A stretch of 31,230 bases of DNA from Bacillota bacterium (GTDB lineage: Bacteria; Bacillota; Clostridia; Acetivibrionales; DSM-1351): the NCBI GenBank assembly GCA_023444055.1, contig JAEZRV010000079.1, forward strand, positions 1 through 31,230, given 5' to 3'. Made by a program: the position numbers and the translations under genes. Positions 18,301 through 24,035 of the stretch are shown here, in pieces. Under the pieces are notes generated by a model. It was not told where the DNA came from. It searched no databases and saw nothing but the letters and a program-made list of their open reading frames with translations. Every line of letters begins with the position of its first letter. Position 1 is the stretch's first letter.

Positions 18301-18478
18301 TGGGGTTATTCTTGCCGACATGGCTGGGAATGTAAACAATGTCCAAGAGAAAGCGAATATACATGTTGGCTTTTTCTGGCTGTGGATTATTATAGCATCT
18401 TCTGCAACATTAATCACCGCAATAGCTTTTGTAGTTATTAGTAATATTAGAAAAAAGCTCAGATTAGAAAATGATTAG
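12383..18478 (+). CDS. giant secreted, membrane-anchored Ig-repeat surface protein
   Basis: 2031 residues. Signal peptide 1-36 (KKSTSRF, hydrophobic core, ending TFA). Three tandem InlB-B/'bacterial repeat' modules at about 229-493 (pattern GYxVxxVxxDG...DHxVxVTF). Then long arrays of Ig-like beta modules; three are clear paralogues carrying NFLTFGTFF, NFLTFGSFF and DYLEYGFYF (near 720, 953 and 1211), each opened by a DKTxPxI-type strand. One membrane span at about 1997-2022 precedes a short basic cytoplasmic tail; there is no LPXTG. I chose ATG 12383 because AAAGGTGA (12368-12375) is well placed for it and the signal peptide begins there; the frame is open from 12359. Its position inside the locus suggests a cell-wall-spanning, EsaA/YueB-like role or an adhesin. 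Neither is proven. Confidence 0.8.
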   Translation: MAKHIKKSTSRFISLMTAVVLLIGMIPISTLPSTFAAIVPTFTVNIDSAIRGDIYVTLIKTLKNSEVPEENQMEPVEETQMERVENGVATFSNFVDTDGAYHYDVKITGMIGYEDYSVSDVSLNGTSISYSAESDFVQLGTIEVIGQITDENGANYTGGGIVSYSGYDEGSVNLANDGSFIATIYKDKSYDFYFTPAELKYIPVSLGMVKSSENTSLSDSHLVAKTFSITTTVSAIGIISPSDPITTSPGAITPSWYFVTYGAIKIITARANPGYVIATFTVDGDNIPHAKGSSSYSHLFDSITEDHTVNVTFAMKTYEVEFIFNSNGTIKDDLFNNIDSGGKITAKEGTSPSFTANANENYHISGVIIDYNEQTDGTFDNAQTAYSHTFTNINTDHYVIVAFSINTYNINISSTGNGSVTIDGFPDSLTKKVSHGGSLALTLTPEAGYDVKEVLLDGMPVDDYNLLSDGVSYSYTISDVAADHNVSVTFSLIEIISGDESEFYDLVTESLINGYPIVSNSIRIYNFIKNGASVTFTPKAPYSIIRINKSMYSASVQLTSSTLIDKIEIYKSSSPGKGWKEISIQNKIQIIIDKNAPVVADIPPMEWTNQDYTISGTVMDEDTANAPSSGLSRVVWSKTALTKEQALTEETNIVPVTSGGYSLTITTEQNNEKYYFYAIDKAENVSDEKTIDVKIDKTMPEITQFIFQKAEMSVVSQVINFLTFGTFFNQEIEVVITAQDLGISSGLKEITLYSDDVAVETKTVTGASAVFKLTLENFNSNEISASVKDIAGNDSANNSLTKPTDVITNAFSNLVSLKTEKPTIFIVPMSKAIHTKSGRNWYNGNVGFTVNASTESGGIYSVVIRVNGKNITTDKNGKAIDANFFESQTLQETFTVNTDYNPLDGENNIEVIVTNNYGNIETASIKVYIDTTNPKIVGFEFSEENDGTLSKVFNFLTFGSFFNEKVKVTVIASDKYGATSGISSITLYANGKLMDGSPKAATAIDNGIYKAEFILPEHIVSNAKLLDVSLSAVATDNVTNITGKDKANPYGVPVTPAAVSSDIKNNRLMIETVKPTIDISYPEPVFIESNNKKWYSGDVPVTVTVNDMDSGIRSVWIKINGVKIETDTDGKPIIDNFYIAEMHNEVFRINTRQGTQATDGSYLFEVGVIDNAGNVYSLSDTVYKDISNPTISSYSFTPVTSDGITETSEFIDYLEYGFYFKSEFNAVIHVSDQNPSSGSDKVSYRLVSYQNEKITGEKNGTQTIADGIAVINIPKGFKGQIFVKAFDNTGNKSNEVKPRGFVSDDTSPKINITNNNSTSHNDADGNKLYVSNMSFTVVISDYSSGIKEIGYSQIAEKESFERKSVLIKNTGYKIGDILENGWTVSEMDSNLVTKVTKTFPFSYDDNDIILTFDATDRSDNKEGNIQTEKITIDKTAPIINVKFRSDESKNNYYYSANRIADVTVIERNFDSGLVTADIENKFGKVPTFSFTRRSETEHVAVIDFDEGDYTFEVNGTDLGNHAAVVNFSGGNEKLFYVDKTKPRIEENFTTFSNSETDNSFNKDKIASIKITEHNFDPRLIELRISGKGAGGDQSNAGFTDVTPEILGSARWDSVGDVHTISLTFSKDAVYKIEMYPKDLAENSTELRSTTVFEIDQSVPVVKTKNGSSVSDDNTKFVDVYPYTRKDLPAPTVEFGDLNIDHIKYNLIVYTPDHTSKDVITAIKPVKVYLDEDKNKSGRIKGNKFTLPNFDKDGVYALELTAVDVAGNESLLNQNTYARMVNQDVLAYITESNFEAKTGLYSFQYENGDAISKRPDNFSDINICMFTKKNTDSDVVLRDNNADEVYAKVAGTTDDSIYGFGIHNFVLKSDFFKENFQDDTDIELHLSVKNEGNRIDLGKMHIDNIAPTCKVPKELKSWNWYYGEEERTITISNISELIDENRSKVYDNGKEVEFKYLSDNNTLSFKIGKGWHNVGVILADMAGNVNNVQEKANIHVGFFWLWIIIASSATLITAIAFVVISNIRKKLRLEND

Positions 18479-18789
18479 AGCATATATGATAATTGGTAAA
18501 ATGAATAAATTGATATTAGAAAGAGTTGCATTTATAAGGTTCGTGATTTTGCCGTTTAATTTTGTCAAACTTCTTGACTTTTAACTATAGGTGTTTTATA
18601 CTATGCCAGTAAATAAAAAATAAGGTATATTATAAAAAAAATGTACTAATTTACCTAATTATTTAAAAAATAGTAAATATAAAAAATAGTTAACAATAGT
18701 TTACCAATTATTTGCATGAATTTTGTGTTCTATTCATGAATGAAAGAAATAAAAGTAATTTATATTTATGCTTTTCGGAGGGAACAGCC
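18479..18789. other. 311-bp intergenic region with promoter, no gene
   Basis: A very AT-rich spacer between the giant surface gene and the toxin operon. It contains a strong promoter (18574-18602) and a weak hairpin (AAGGTA near 18622 with TACCT near 18651). No terminator with a good stem is visible for the upstream gene, so some read-through is likely. Confidence 0.55.
18574..18602 (+). promoter_or_regulatory. strong sigma-A promoter for the toxin/secretion operon
   Basis: TTGACT (18574-18579), a 17-bp spacer and TATACT (18597-18602): 5/6 matches in both boxes. This is the best promoter in the T7SS region and gives a leader of about 180 nt. It splits the locus into at least two transcription units. 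Confidence 0.65.
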
Positions 18790-19353
18790 ATGAGTTATGA
18801 TGATTGTTATGATAGTGCTAGAAACAGATATTATAACGCTTGCTCTGAGATTAGCAGTTGCCAAAACAGAATAAGCGATTTGAAAAGACAGAAGCAGCAA
18901 AAAATCAATCTTATTAATAAGCTTAAAACCGATATTAAAAATCATCAGGAGGCACTTGAGGGAGTAAGCAAAATAATCAAGAATGATGAAAAACTGAATG
19001 GGAAAATTCTAGACGTTACCAATAAAACTGACCAAGCATCTGTTAATTATATCGGTATGGTCAGTTCTAGCGATGTAACCAACAAAGATTTGAACGATGT
19101 CTACAACGAAGAAATAACGAATACAAAAAGTACATTGAATAACATCTTTGAGAACCTTAAAACAAAAAAAAGCAATTTAGAAGCCAAGATTATAGATTTA
19201 CAAAATCAATTGCGGCAAGCTGAATCCGAGTTGCAGGATATTAAAGATAGAATTGTTGCAACAGAGTCCGATTTGGAAGACTGGAGAAGAGCTAAGACGA
19301 ATGCATCATATGATATGGAATATTATAGACGAAAAATGAACGAGGACGATTAG
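18790..19353 (+). CDS. coiled-coil protein, probable toxin-partner (DUF5082/YwqH-like)
   Basis: 187 residues from ATG 18790, chosen because CGGAGGGAA lies at ideal spacing and because the upstream 26 codons look non-coding. Residues 15-60 and 115-180 are heptad-rich coiled coils (for example SDLKRQKQQKINLINKL and AKIIDLQNQLRQAESEL) on either side of a short linker near 90-105. No signal peptide or membrane span. It is directly upstream of an LXG-like toxin, where Bacillus yqcF/ywq-type operons place a small helical DUF5082 protein that forms a targeting complex with the toxin. By size, fold and position I infer the same role here. Confidence 0.6.
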   Translation: MSYDDCYDSARNRYYNACSEISSCQNRISDLKRQKQQKINLINKLKTDIKNHQEALEGVSKIIKNDEKLNGKILDVTNKTDQASVNYIGMVSSSDVTNKDLNDVYNEEITNTKSTLNNIFENLKTKKSNLEAKIIDLQNQLRQAESELQDIKDRIVATESDLEDWRRAKTNASYDMEYYRRKMNEDD

Positions 19354-19375
19354 TACATAGAACAGAGGTGGGTAG

Positions 19376-19652
19376 ATGGCAACCATAGAGTTATATGAAA
19401 ATAGAATCAACCAAATGTCTGGATTGATTAAAGGCATTAAAAAATCTGTAACTGATTATAAATCCGAGTTATTTGCGCTTAAGACAAAATCTTTAATGAT
19501 CAATAAAAGCGTATGTAATTTGGACGATATTGTAAGTTCCATACAAACATCTTCGCAAACGCAAGAACAGAAAATCATTTCCCTTGACACTTTTGACAAT
19601 AACAGTGAAGAGTTCATATCAGACGCTGTTCGCATTGATGGCGATGCTGCTG
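19376..19652 (+). repeat. direct repeat, copy 1 of toxin 5' end
   Basis: This segment matches 30954-31230 without gaps. The first 60 bp are more diverged; from about 19434 the two copies are close to identical, differing mostly at third codon positions. The copies are 11.6 kb apart in the same orientation, with immunity, TPR, WXG-like, repeat-protein and ATPase genes between them. The second copy may continue past the window. Confidence 0.85.
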
Positions 19653-20848
19653 AAATTATTAAAAAGCGAAAAGATGATTTTTACGATAAATACAATTATT
19701 TAAAGCCAGATTGTGAAAAAAGTGGCTGGGAGAAGTTTTGCGATGCTTGTGATTCGGCTTACGAGTGGTGTAAGGAAAACTGGGTAAAGATAGTTACAGT
19801 TCTTGTTGTAATTGCCATTGCTGTAATAGCCGTCGTCACCTTCGGCGTTGCAATAGCTGCAGTAGCTGCAATAGCCGGTATCGTGTCACTAGTCTTATGT
19901 GCTGCTGATGTAATATGCATGATTGCAACTGGAGGCAAAGACCTTGCCACTGTTTTTCGTGAAAACGGGTGGAATGTTTTAGCCGATATTTTCCAAGGTC
20001 TTTCAATCGGTTGCGATTTTGTTTCGATTGTACTGCCAGCTGGAGCAGCAATAAAGGCAATGGCAAAGGTTGGAGTTAAAACATTTGCTAAGGCTTCATT
20101 TGAAGCAGTGAAAATTGCATTTAAAGAAACGATTGAAAAGGTATTTAAAAGCGGTTTTAAAAACGGTATAAAGAATTTGGGTAAGTTAGCTTTCAAAACA
20201 TTTATCTTTGATATTGATGATTTAACAAAAATGGGGAAAGATGGAAAGCGAGTTTGGAATTTGATGGAGGATACACTTAAAATGGAGCCTTACAATAAAC
20301 ACTGGATAGTTGATGGAGATCAACTAATACCAAATCCTAACACTATTCCGGGGAAGTACAATCCTGATGGGTTAACGATGGAAGAGATAATGAGGAATTA
20401 TGGGGTTGAATCTATTCCGTTAAACAAAAATGGTACTCCTAATCTTTCTTCTGTTTCGGTAGCTGATGTTCCGATTAGTATGAAGAATCTTGAATTTGAT
20501 ATTGAGGATGTGTTAAGCGGAAAAATCAGCGATAAAAAATTTAGCGATCTCCTAAGAGATATTAATTATGCAAATGCAGAGGCTGCATTACCGGAAGGTA
20601 CGACATTGAAGTCGCTGAGAGAGCAAGCCGGCGTCTTAATTACTCCTCATGAAGATTTAAGTATGAAGAGAGTCTTCTATGTTCCAAGCATAATACACGG
20701 AAATCTTGGACACACAGGTGGGGTTGCTAATTACAAGTTTAATTTCTTACAAATACCGAATATAGACAGACTCATCGGAAATAAGCTTACACAACTTGGA
20801 TTTAGATTTGGCTCAGAAAGACTAGTAGGTACATCAACTGAAAATTGA
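19376..20848 (+). CDS. T7SS polymorphic toxin, LXG-like N-terminus, putative HNH/Endo VII nuclease C-terminus
   Basis: 490 residues, no signal peptide. The helical N-terminal targeting region (1-135) is followed by a long Ala/Val/Ile-rich hydrophobic stretch (138-190, IAVIAVVTFGVAIAAVAAIA), a feature of many T7SS effectors. After a variable middle, the last 80 residues carry TPHEDLSMKRVFYVP and IIHGNLGHTGGVANY, with H425, H441 and H446. Spacing and the HTGG signature match the WHH/GHH group of HNH/Endo VII toxin nucleases, so DNA cleavage is likely. The usual second His in the first motif is absent (PHED). It is followed by a candidate immunity gene after 15 bp. A second toxin with a near-identical N-terminus starts at 30954. 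Confidence 0.75.
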   Translation: MATIELYENRINQMSGLIKGIKKSVTDYKSELFALKTKSLMINKSVCNLDDIVSSIQTSSQTQEQKIISLDTFDNNSEEFISDAVRIDGDAAEIIKKRKDDFYDKYNYLKPDCEKSGWEKFCDACDSAYEWCKENWVKIVTVLVVIAIAVIAVVTFGVAIAAVAAIAGIVSLVLCAADVICMIATGGKDLATVFRENGWNVLADIFQGLSIGCDFVSIVLPAGAAIKAMAKVGVKTFAKASFEAVKIAFKETIEKVFKSGFKNGIKNLGKLAFKTFIFDIDDLTKMGKDGKRVWNLMEDTLKMEPYNKHWIVDGDQLIPNPNTIPGKYNPDGLTMEEIMRNYGVESIPLNKNGTPNLSSVSVADVPISMKNLEFDIEDVLSGKISDKKFSDLLRDINYANAEAALPEGTTLKSLREQAGVLITPHEDLSMKRVFYVPSIIHGNLGHTGGVANYKFNFLQIPNIDRLIGNKLTQLGFRFGSERLVGTSTEN

Positions 20849-20863
20849 GAGGGGATGTAAGTA

Positions 20864-21376
20864 GTGTTTGGAAAGAAAAAAAATAAAGTGGATAAGTGCA
20901 AAATTCATCCAAGTCTCGGTGAAATACTATATGTGGGAATCGGATGGGAAAAAACAGAAAAGATAAAGATGACGTTATGGAGTAAAACTTATGACATATC
21001 ATTATGTTTTATCGCAAAAAAAGTAGAAGAAGATGTTAACGAAAAGCAATTGGCTTCACTGGAAAAGTTCAGAAACGTGGTTAAAGAACAAAAAAACCAA
21101 ATAGAAGAATTAATTATGAAGAGCTTTGAGTGTGACAATGAAGAAAATTCAAGTAACAGATTTGTTTTTGAAGAGATTCTTTTCAGCCAAAATGGAGAGT
21201 GCGCACTATTTTACAAAGATGCAGATGAGGAAGGTTATGACGACCTTGGCGCAGGTTTTGCGATGTTTTTGATACCCAAATTGATGCTTCATTTTCCTGA
21301 AGATTGTTTGGATTATATATTAGGTCACGAGAATTCCTTTATTGAGAAAGATCTTTATGGAGGTGGAAATTTATGA
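20864..21376 (+). CDS. candidate immunity protein (DUF6985-like)
   Basis: 170 residues from GTG 20864, with GAGGGGATG upstream. A small soluble alpha/beta protein: HPSLGEILYVGIGWEKTE at the start, a two-helix middle (KFRNVVKEQKNQIEEL), a beta pair with FVFEEILFSQNGECALFY, and a late GFAMFLIPKLMLHF strand. This strand order and the FSQNGECALFY and LIPK phrases recall the DUF6985/Imm group of cytosolic immunity proteins. Position 15 bp after the toxin gene and overlap with the next gene support a role in neutralising the nuclease. Family assignment is from memory, not a search. Confidence 0.5.
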   Translation: MFGKKKNKVDKCKIHPSLGEILYVGIGWEKTEKIKMTLWSKTYDISLCFIAKKVEEDVNEKQLASLEKFRNVVKEQKNQIEELIMKSFECDNEENSSNRFVFEEILFSQNGECALFYKDADEEGYDDLGAGFAMFLIPKLMLHFPEDCLDYILGHENSFIEKDLYGGGNL

Positions 21377-22872
21377 ACGTAAAAGGAATAATAGCTGATT
21401 CTCATCTTGCCTTTTTAAACCAAGAAAACGAAACAGCTCTGAGACTAGCTAAACAAGCAATATCTTTAGACAAAGACAACCCCGATGCCTATAAATGTGC
21501 CGGAAACGCATGTATGTCTTTGGATAACTATGACGAGGCAGTTAAGAACTACAGTCTCGCCGTCAAATACGATCCGAATAACGGCAACAGGTATTATGAT
21601 TTAGGATTTGCGCTTGCCACTACTGAAAAGTTAGCAGATGCGCTGAAAAACCTTACCAAAGCGGATGAATTAGGTTGTATTCCAGAAAATCTTGTCCAGC
21701 TTTACAATTTGCTTGGCATTCTATGTTTTGATATCGGAAGATACGATGATGCCTTGGTGAACTTAAGTAAAGCAGAGCAGCTTATCAGCATTGATTTGGA
21801 CATCCTTCAACGTAAAGCTATTATATATGGTATCAAAAATGATATCAGGAACGGTCTATTGACAGCTAATCAGATTAAGTTAGTTGCTCCATCTGAATAT
21901 ATTGGCTACAAAATTGCATTTAAGTTGCTGGTTCAGTCAAAGCGTCTAGATGCTGCACAGAAGGAACTAGACAAGGCTCAAAAATATGCAACGCCTAGTA
22001 TGGATTTCTATTTTGACTGTATGTCTTTTGAGCTTGAGAAATATAAAACGGATAAAGACAAAGAGCATTTCAACGTTGCTCTTGACATCATCGAAACAGC
22101 GTTAAAAGTTGTAAAACCAACGGTGAAAGACACAGTTGAAAGCTACATAAACGCTGCTGAGATATATCTGCAACTAGAAAATTCAGACATGACCATTGAT
22201 TGCCTTAACGCTGCGCAAAATCCGGTAGGGGCGTATAACAACGGATTTGAAATAGTCGAAAATATTTCAGAACCTACCACTTTGACCGAATATGATATTG
22301 AAGATATGATTGAAGCCGATAAGCAAAAAATTGTAGACCAATTTGGAGATTATGGCTTGGAGGAAACGGTTGAGAGTATTGAACCAGATGAAGAGGGTAA
22401 CAGGGACTATTTAACTGAAATTGAGGATGAACCACAGGATAGTATAGCAGTACATAAGCTAGATGAATTGGAGAAAATTGAATATTCACCTGATAATGTA
22501 GACCAAATAAACAGACTTTATGTAGGTGCGTATACCATAAAGAAAGATTTTTACAAGGTTATTGAGTACTCCAGAATGCTACAGGCAAGTGAAAGTCAAC
22601 ATAACATGTATATAGGGAAATATACCGAAGCAAATGCCATGAAGGAACTTGGCTTACCAGATACGAAGGCAAAATATGAAGAAGTAATTAAATTCTTTAG
22701 AAACACCATGATTAAGGATCCAACTGATTTAATGGCTGTTACTTTCCGTATCCAGTGTTATATTGATATCGGAAGTTATGATGAAGCCGAACAACTTTGC
22801 AATCTTTTAACAAAGGAAGTAAAAGAGCCGTTGCTTGAAAAAATTAAAGAAGCAAAGCTAGGGGGTGATTAA
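21373..22872 (+). CDS. tetratricopeptide (TPR) repeat protein
   Basis: 499 residues, cytoplasmic. At least four TPR units lie in the first 150 residues (motifs PDAYKCAGNACMSLDNYDEA, GNRYYDLGFALATTEKLADA, YNLLGILCFDIGRYDDALVN), with further helical repeats to about 285. An acidic linker (about 295-360) and a second helical block with TPR-like units (370-495, ending YIDIGSYDEAEQL) complete it. The start overlaps the immunity gene stop by 4 nt (ATGA), so the two are translated together. TPR proteins are protein-protein adaptors. Here it may chaperone or route effectors to the ATPase, which is inference. It is not a standard T7SSb component. Confidence 0.7.
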   Translation: MNVKGIIADSHLAFLNQENETALRLAKQAISLDKDNPDAYKCAGNACMSLDNYDEAVKNYSLAVKYDPNNGNRYYDLGFALATTEKLADALKNLTKADELGCIPENLVQLYNLLGILCFDIGRYDDALVNLSKAEQLISIDLDILQRKAIIYGIKNDIRNGLLTANQIKLVAPSEYIGYKIAFKLLVQSKRLDAAQKELDKAQKYATPSMDFYFDCMSFELEKYKTDKDKEHFNVALDIIETALKVVKPTVKDTVESYINAAEIYLQLENSDMTIDCLNAAQNPVGAYNNGFEIVENISEPTTLTEYDIEDMIEADKQKIVDQFGDYGLEETVESIEPDEEGNRDYLTEIEDEPQDSIAVHKLDELEKIEYSPDNVDQINRLYVGAYTIKKDFYKVIEYSRMLQASESQHNMYIGKYTEANAMKELGLPDTKAKYEEVIKFFRNTMIKDPTDLMAVTFRIQCYIDIGSYDEAEQLCNLLTKEVKEPLLEKIKEAKLGGD

Positions 22873-22874
22873 TA

Positions 22875-23195
22875 TTGGCACTATCACAAGATATCCTCCT
22901 TGATGATGCGGCTTTTACTACCGCGTCATCTGAAATGGCAGCTTTAAAAACTAGAACTGAAACCCTTAAAACGAATCTTGAGCAAATGTACAAAGAGCTG
23001 ACAACAGCGCTGGACACTCCTGCTGGCAGGCAAGTTGAAATAACTGCAGGCAAAGTCCTGATTAAACCGATTGAAGATTTATTGCTTATAATTCAACACA
23101 TTTCCGACACTCTGACCGAGATAATCGGAACAAGTTACTATAAGGATATATTTATCAAGTTTGAACAACTTAACCAAAGCGTTAAGTTTAATTAA
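22875..23195 (+). CDS. small helical WXG100-superfamily-like protein (no WxG)
   Basis: 106 residues from TTG 22875, with AGGGGGTGA directly upstream overlapping the stop of the TPR gene. Two long helices (about 13-48 and 57-102) are separated by a turn with TPAGRQVEI, the size and hairpin shape of WXG100/DUF5344 proteins. There is no W/F-x-G in the turn. It resembles the small partner proteins of LXG toxins (YwqI-like). Likely a secreted partner or targeting factor; family placement is structural reasoning only. Confidence 0.55.
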   Translation: MALSQDILLDDAAFTTASSEMAALKTRTETLKTNLEQMYKELTTALDTPAGRQVEITAGKVLIKPIEDLLLIIQHISDTLTEIIGTSYYKDIFIKFEQLNQSVKFN

Positions 23196-23217
23196 ATTAA
23201 TTTAGGAGGAATTATCT

Positions 23218-23541
23218 ATGGCAATGGGAACTACGGGTACTGTAAACATCACACCTGAGATGATGAGAAACGCATTAAATGTGATTGAGGAGTATCGAAC
23301 AAACACAGACAATTTACACACAGAATTAGGCGACACAGTGTCTACGTTGCTTTCAACTAGTTTCAGTGGTAGCGCGGCAGACGGTTTCAAGGTTTTCTAT
23401 GATAAAAATATTGAACCTGCTGTTGGCGAAGGCTTGACAAAGCTGTTAGATGCTTTGAAACAAATTGTGGAAGAGACTTTAAAGGCTATTCCGGACGCTG
23501 ATGGTTTGGATGACCAACTAGGTGAAGGAAATAAACAATAA
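23218..23541 (+). CDS. WXG100-like protein with FxG turn
   Basis: 107 residues. A helical hairpin with the turn motif FSG (F49-S50-G51) where WXG100 proteins have W-x-G, followed by SAADGFKVFYD, the usual continuation after the motif. The C-terminus ends in a flexible acidic tail without YxxxD. AGGAGGAA (23203-23210) is a very strong ribosome site. It is one of three small secretion-type genes in a row. Expected to be exported or to form a heterodimer with a neighbour. Confidence 0.7.
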   Translation: MAMGTTGTVNITPEMMRNALNVIEEYRTNTDNLHTELGDTVSTLLSTSFSGSAADGFKVFYDKNIEPAVGEGLTKLLDALKQIVEETLKAIPDADGLDDQLGEGNKQ

Positions 23542-23560
23542 TAAAAAGGAGTGATTAATA

Positions 23561-23860
23561 ATGGCTGGTTGCAGAATAGTTAATGAAGGCATGGTTACAG
23601 CAGTCAATGCGATTGCAGATATTTCAGGAAAGTATAAAACTGCAGGTGAAGCGTTTATTACGGATTTAAATGCTGCTATTAATGAAATGGAAGGAGCAGC
23701 TAAGGACGCACTTAAGAATTTCATTGATAATGATGTGAAACAATTTGTAGCTGAAGATTTACCAGCTGCAGTTGATGGTATGTCTCAATTGCTTGAAGGC
23801 AATAGAGATAATTTTGAGAAAGTCGATGCGCAAATAGCCGAGAGCATAAGTGGAGGATAA
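23561..23860 (+). CDS. WXG100-like protein with MxG turn
   Basis: 99 residues, no Trp at the turn; instead MEG (M43-E44-G45) is followed by AAKDALKNFI, mirroring the post-WxG helix start. Two helices (8-41 and 46-92) give the WXG100 size and shape. AAAAGGAG (23547-23554) precedes the ATG. With 23218 it could form an EsxA/EsxB-like heterodimer. No YxxxD signal is seen at its end. Confidence 0.6.
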   Translation: MAGCRIVNEGMVTAVNAIADISGKYKTAGEAFITDLNAAINEMEGAAKDALKNFIDNDVKQFVAEDLPAAVDGMSQLLEGNRDNFEKVDAQIAESISGG

Positions 23861-23969
23861 CTTATACATAATCGGTTTTAAATTATCTGATTCAAAGAAT
23901 AAAACAGTAATTTCCAGTGCACTTTTTAAAATCTAGTTGCTGGATTTCAACGGTATTATATAGTATTAA

Positions 23970-23999
23970 CCATAACCATGCTTTTACGCATGGTTATGG
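23970..23999 (+). terminator. perfect 12-bp hairpin between the WXG-like genes and the repeat-protein gene
   Basis: CCATAACCATGC (23970-23981) and GCATGGTTATGG (23988-23999) with a 6-nt loop. A T-run comes only 11 nt later, so this is a partial terminator or mRNA-stabilising/processing hairpin rather than a full stop. It would give the small secreted proteins more transcript than the machinery downstream. Confidence 0.55.
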
Positions 24000-24035
24000 C
24001 TATATAAAAGTTTTTAAGAGAAGGGTGGGTCTGTT

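Noticed and set aside
12383..18478. Sortase-anchored (LPXTG) adhesin
   Set aside because: No LPXTG near the C-terminus; a membrane span and short basic tail are there, and no sortase gene is nearby.
18712..18789. N-terminal extension of the coiled-coil protein
   Set aside because: No ribosome site before 18712 and no coiled-coil character; CGGAGGGAA fixes the start at 18790.
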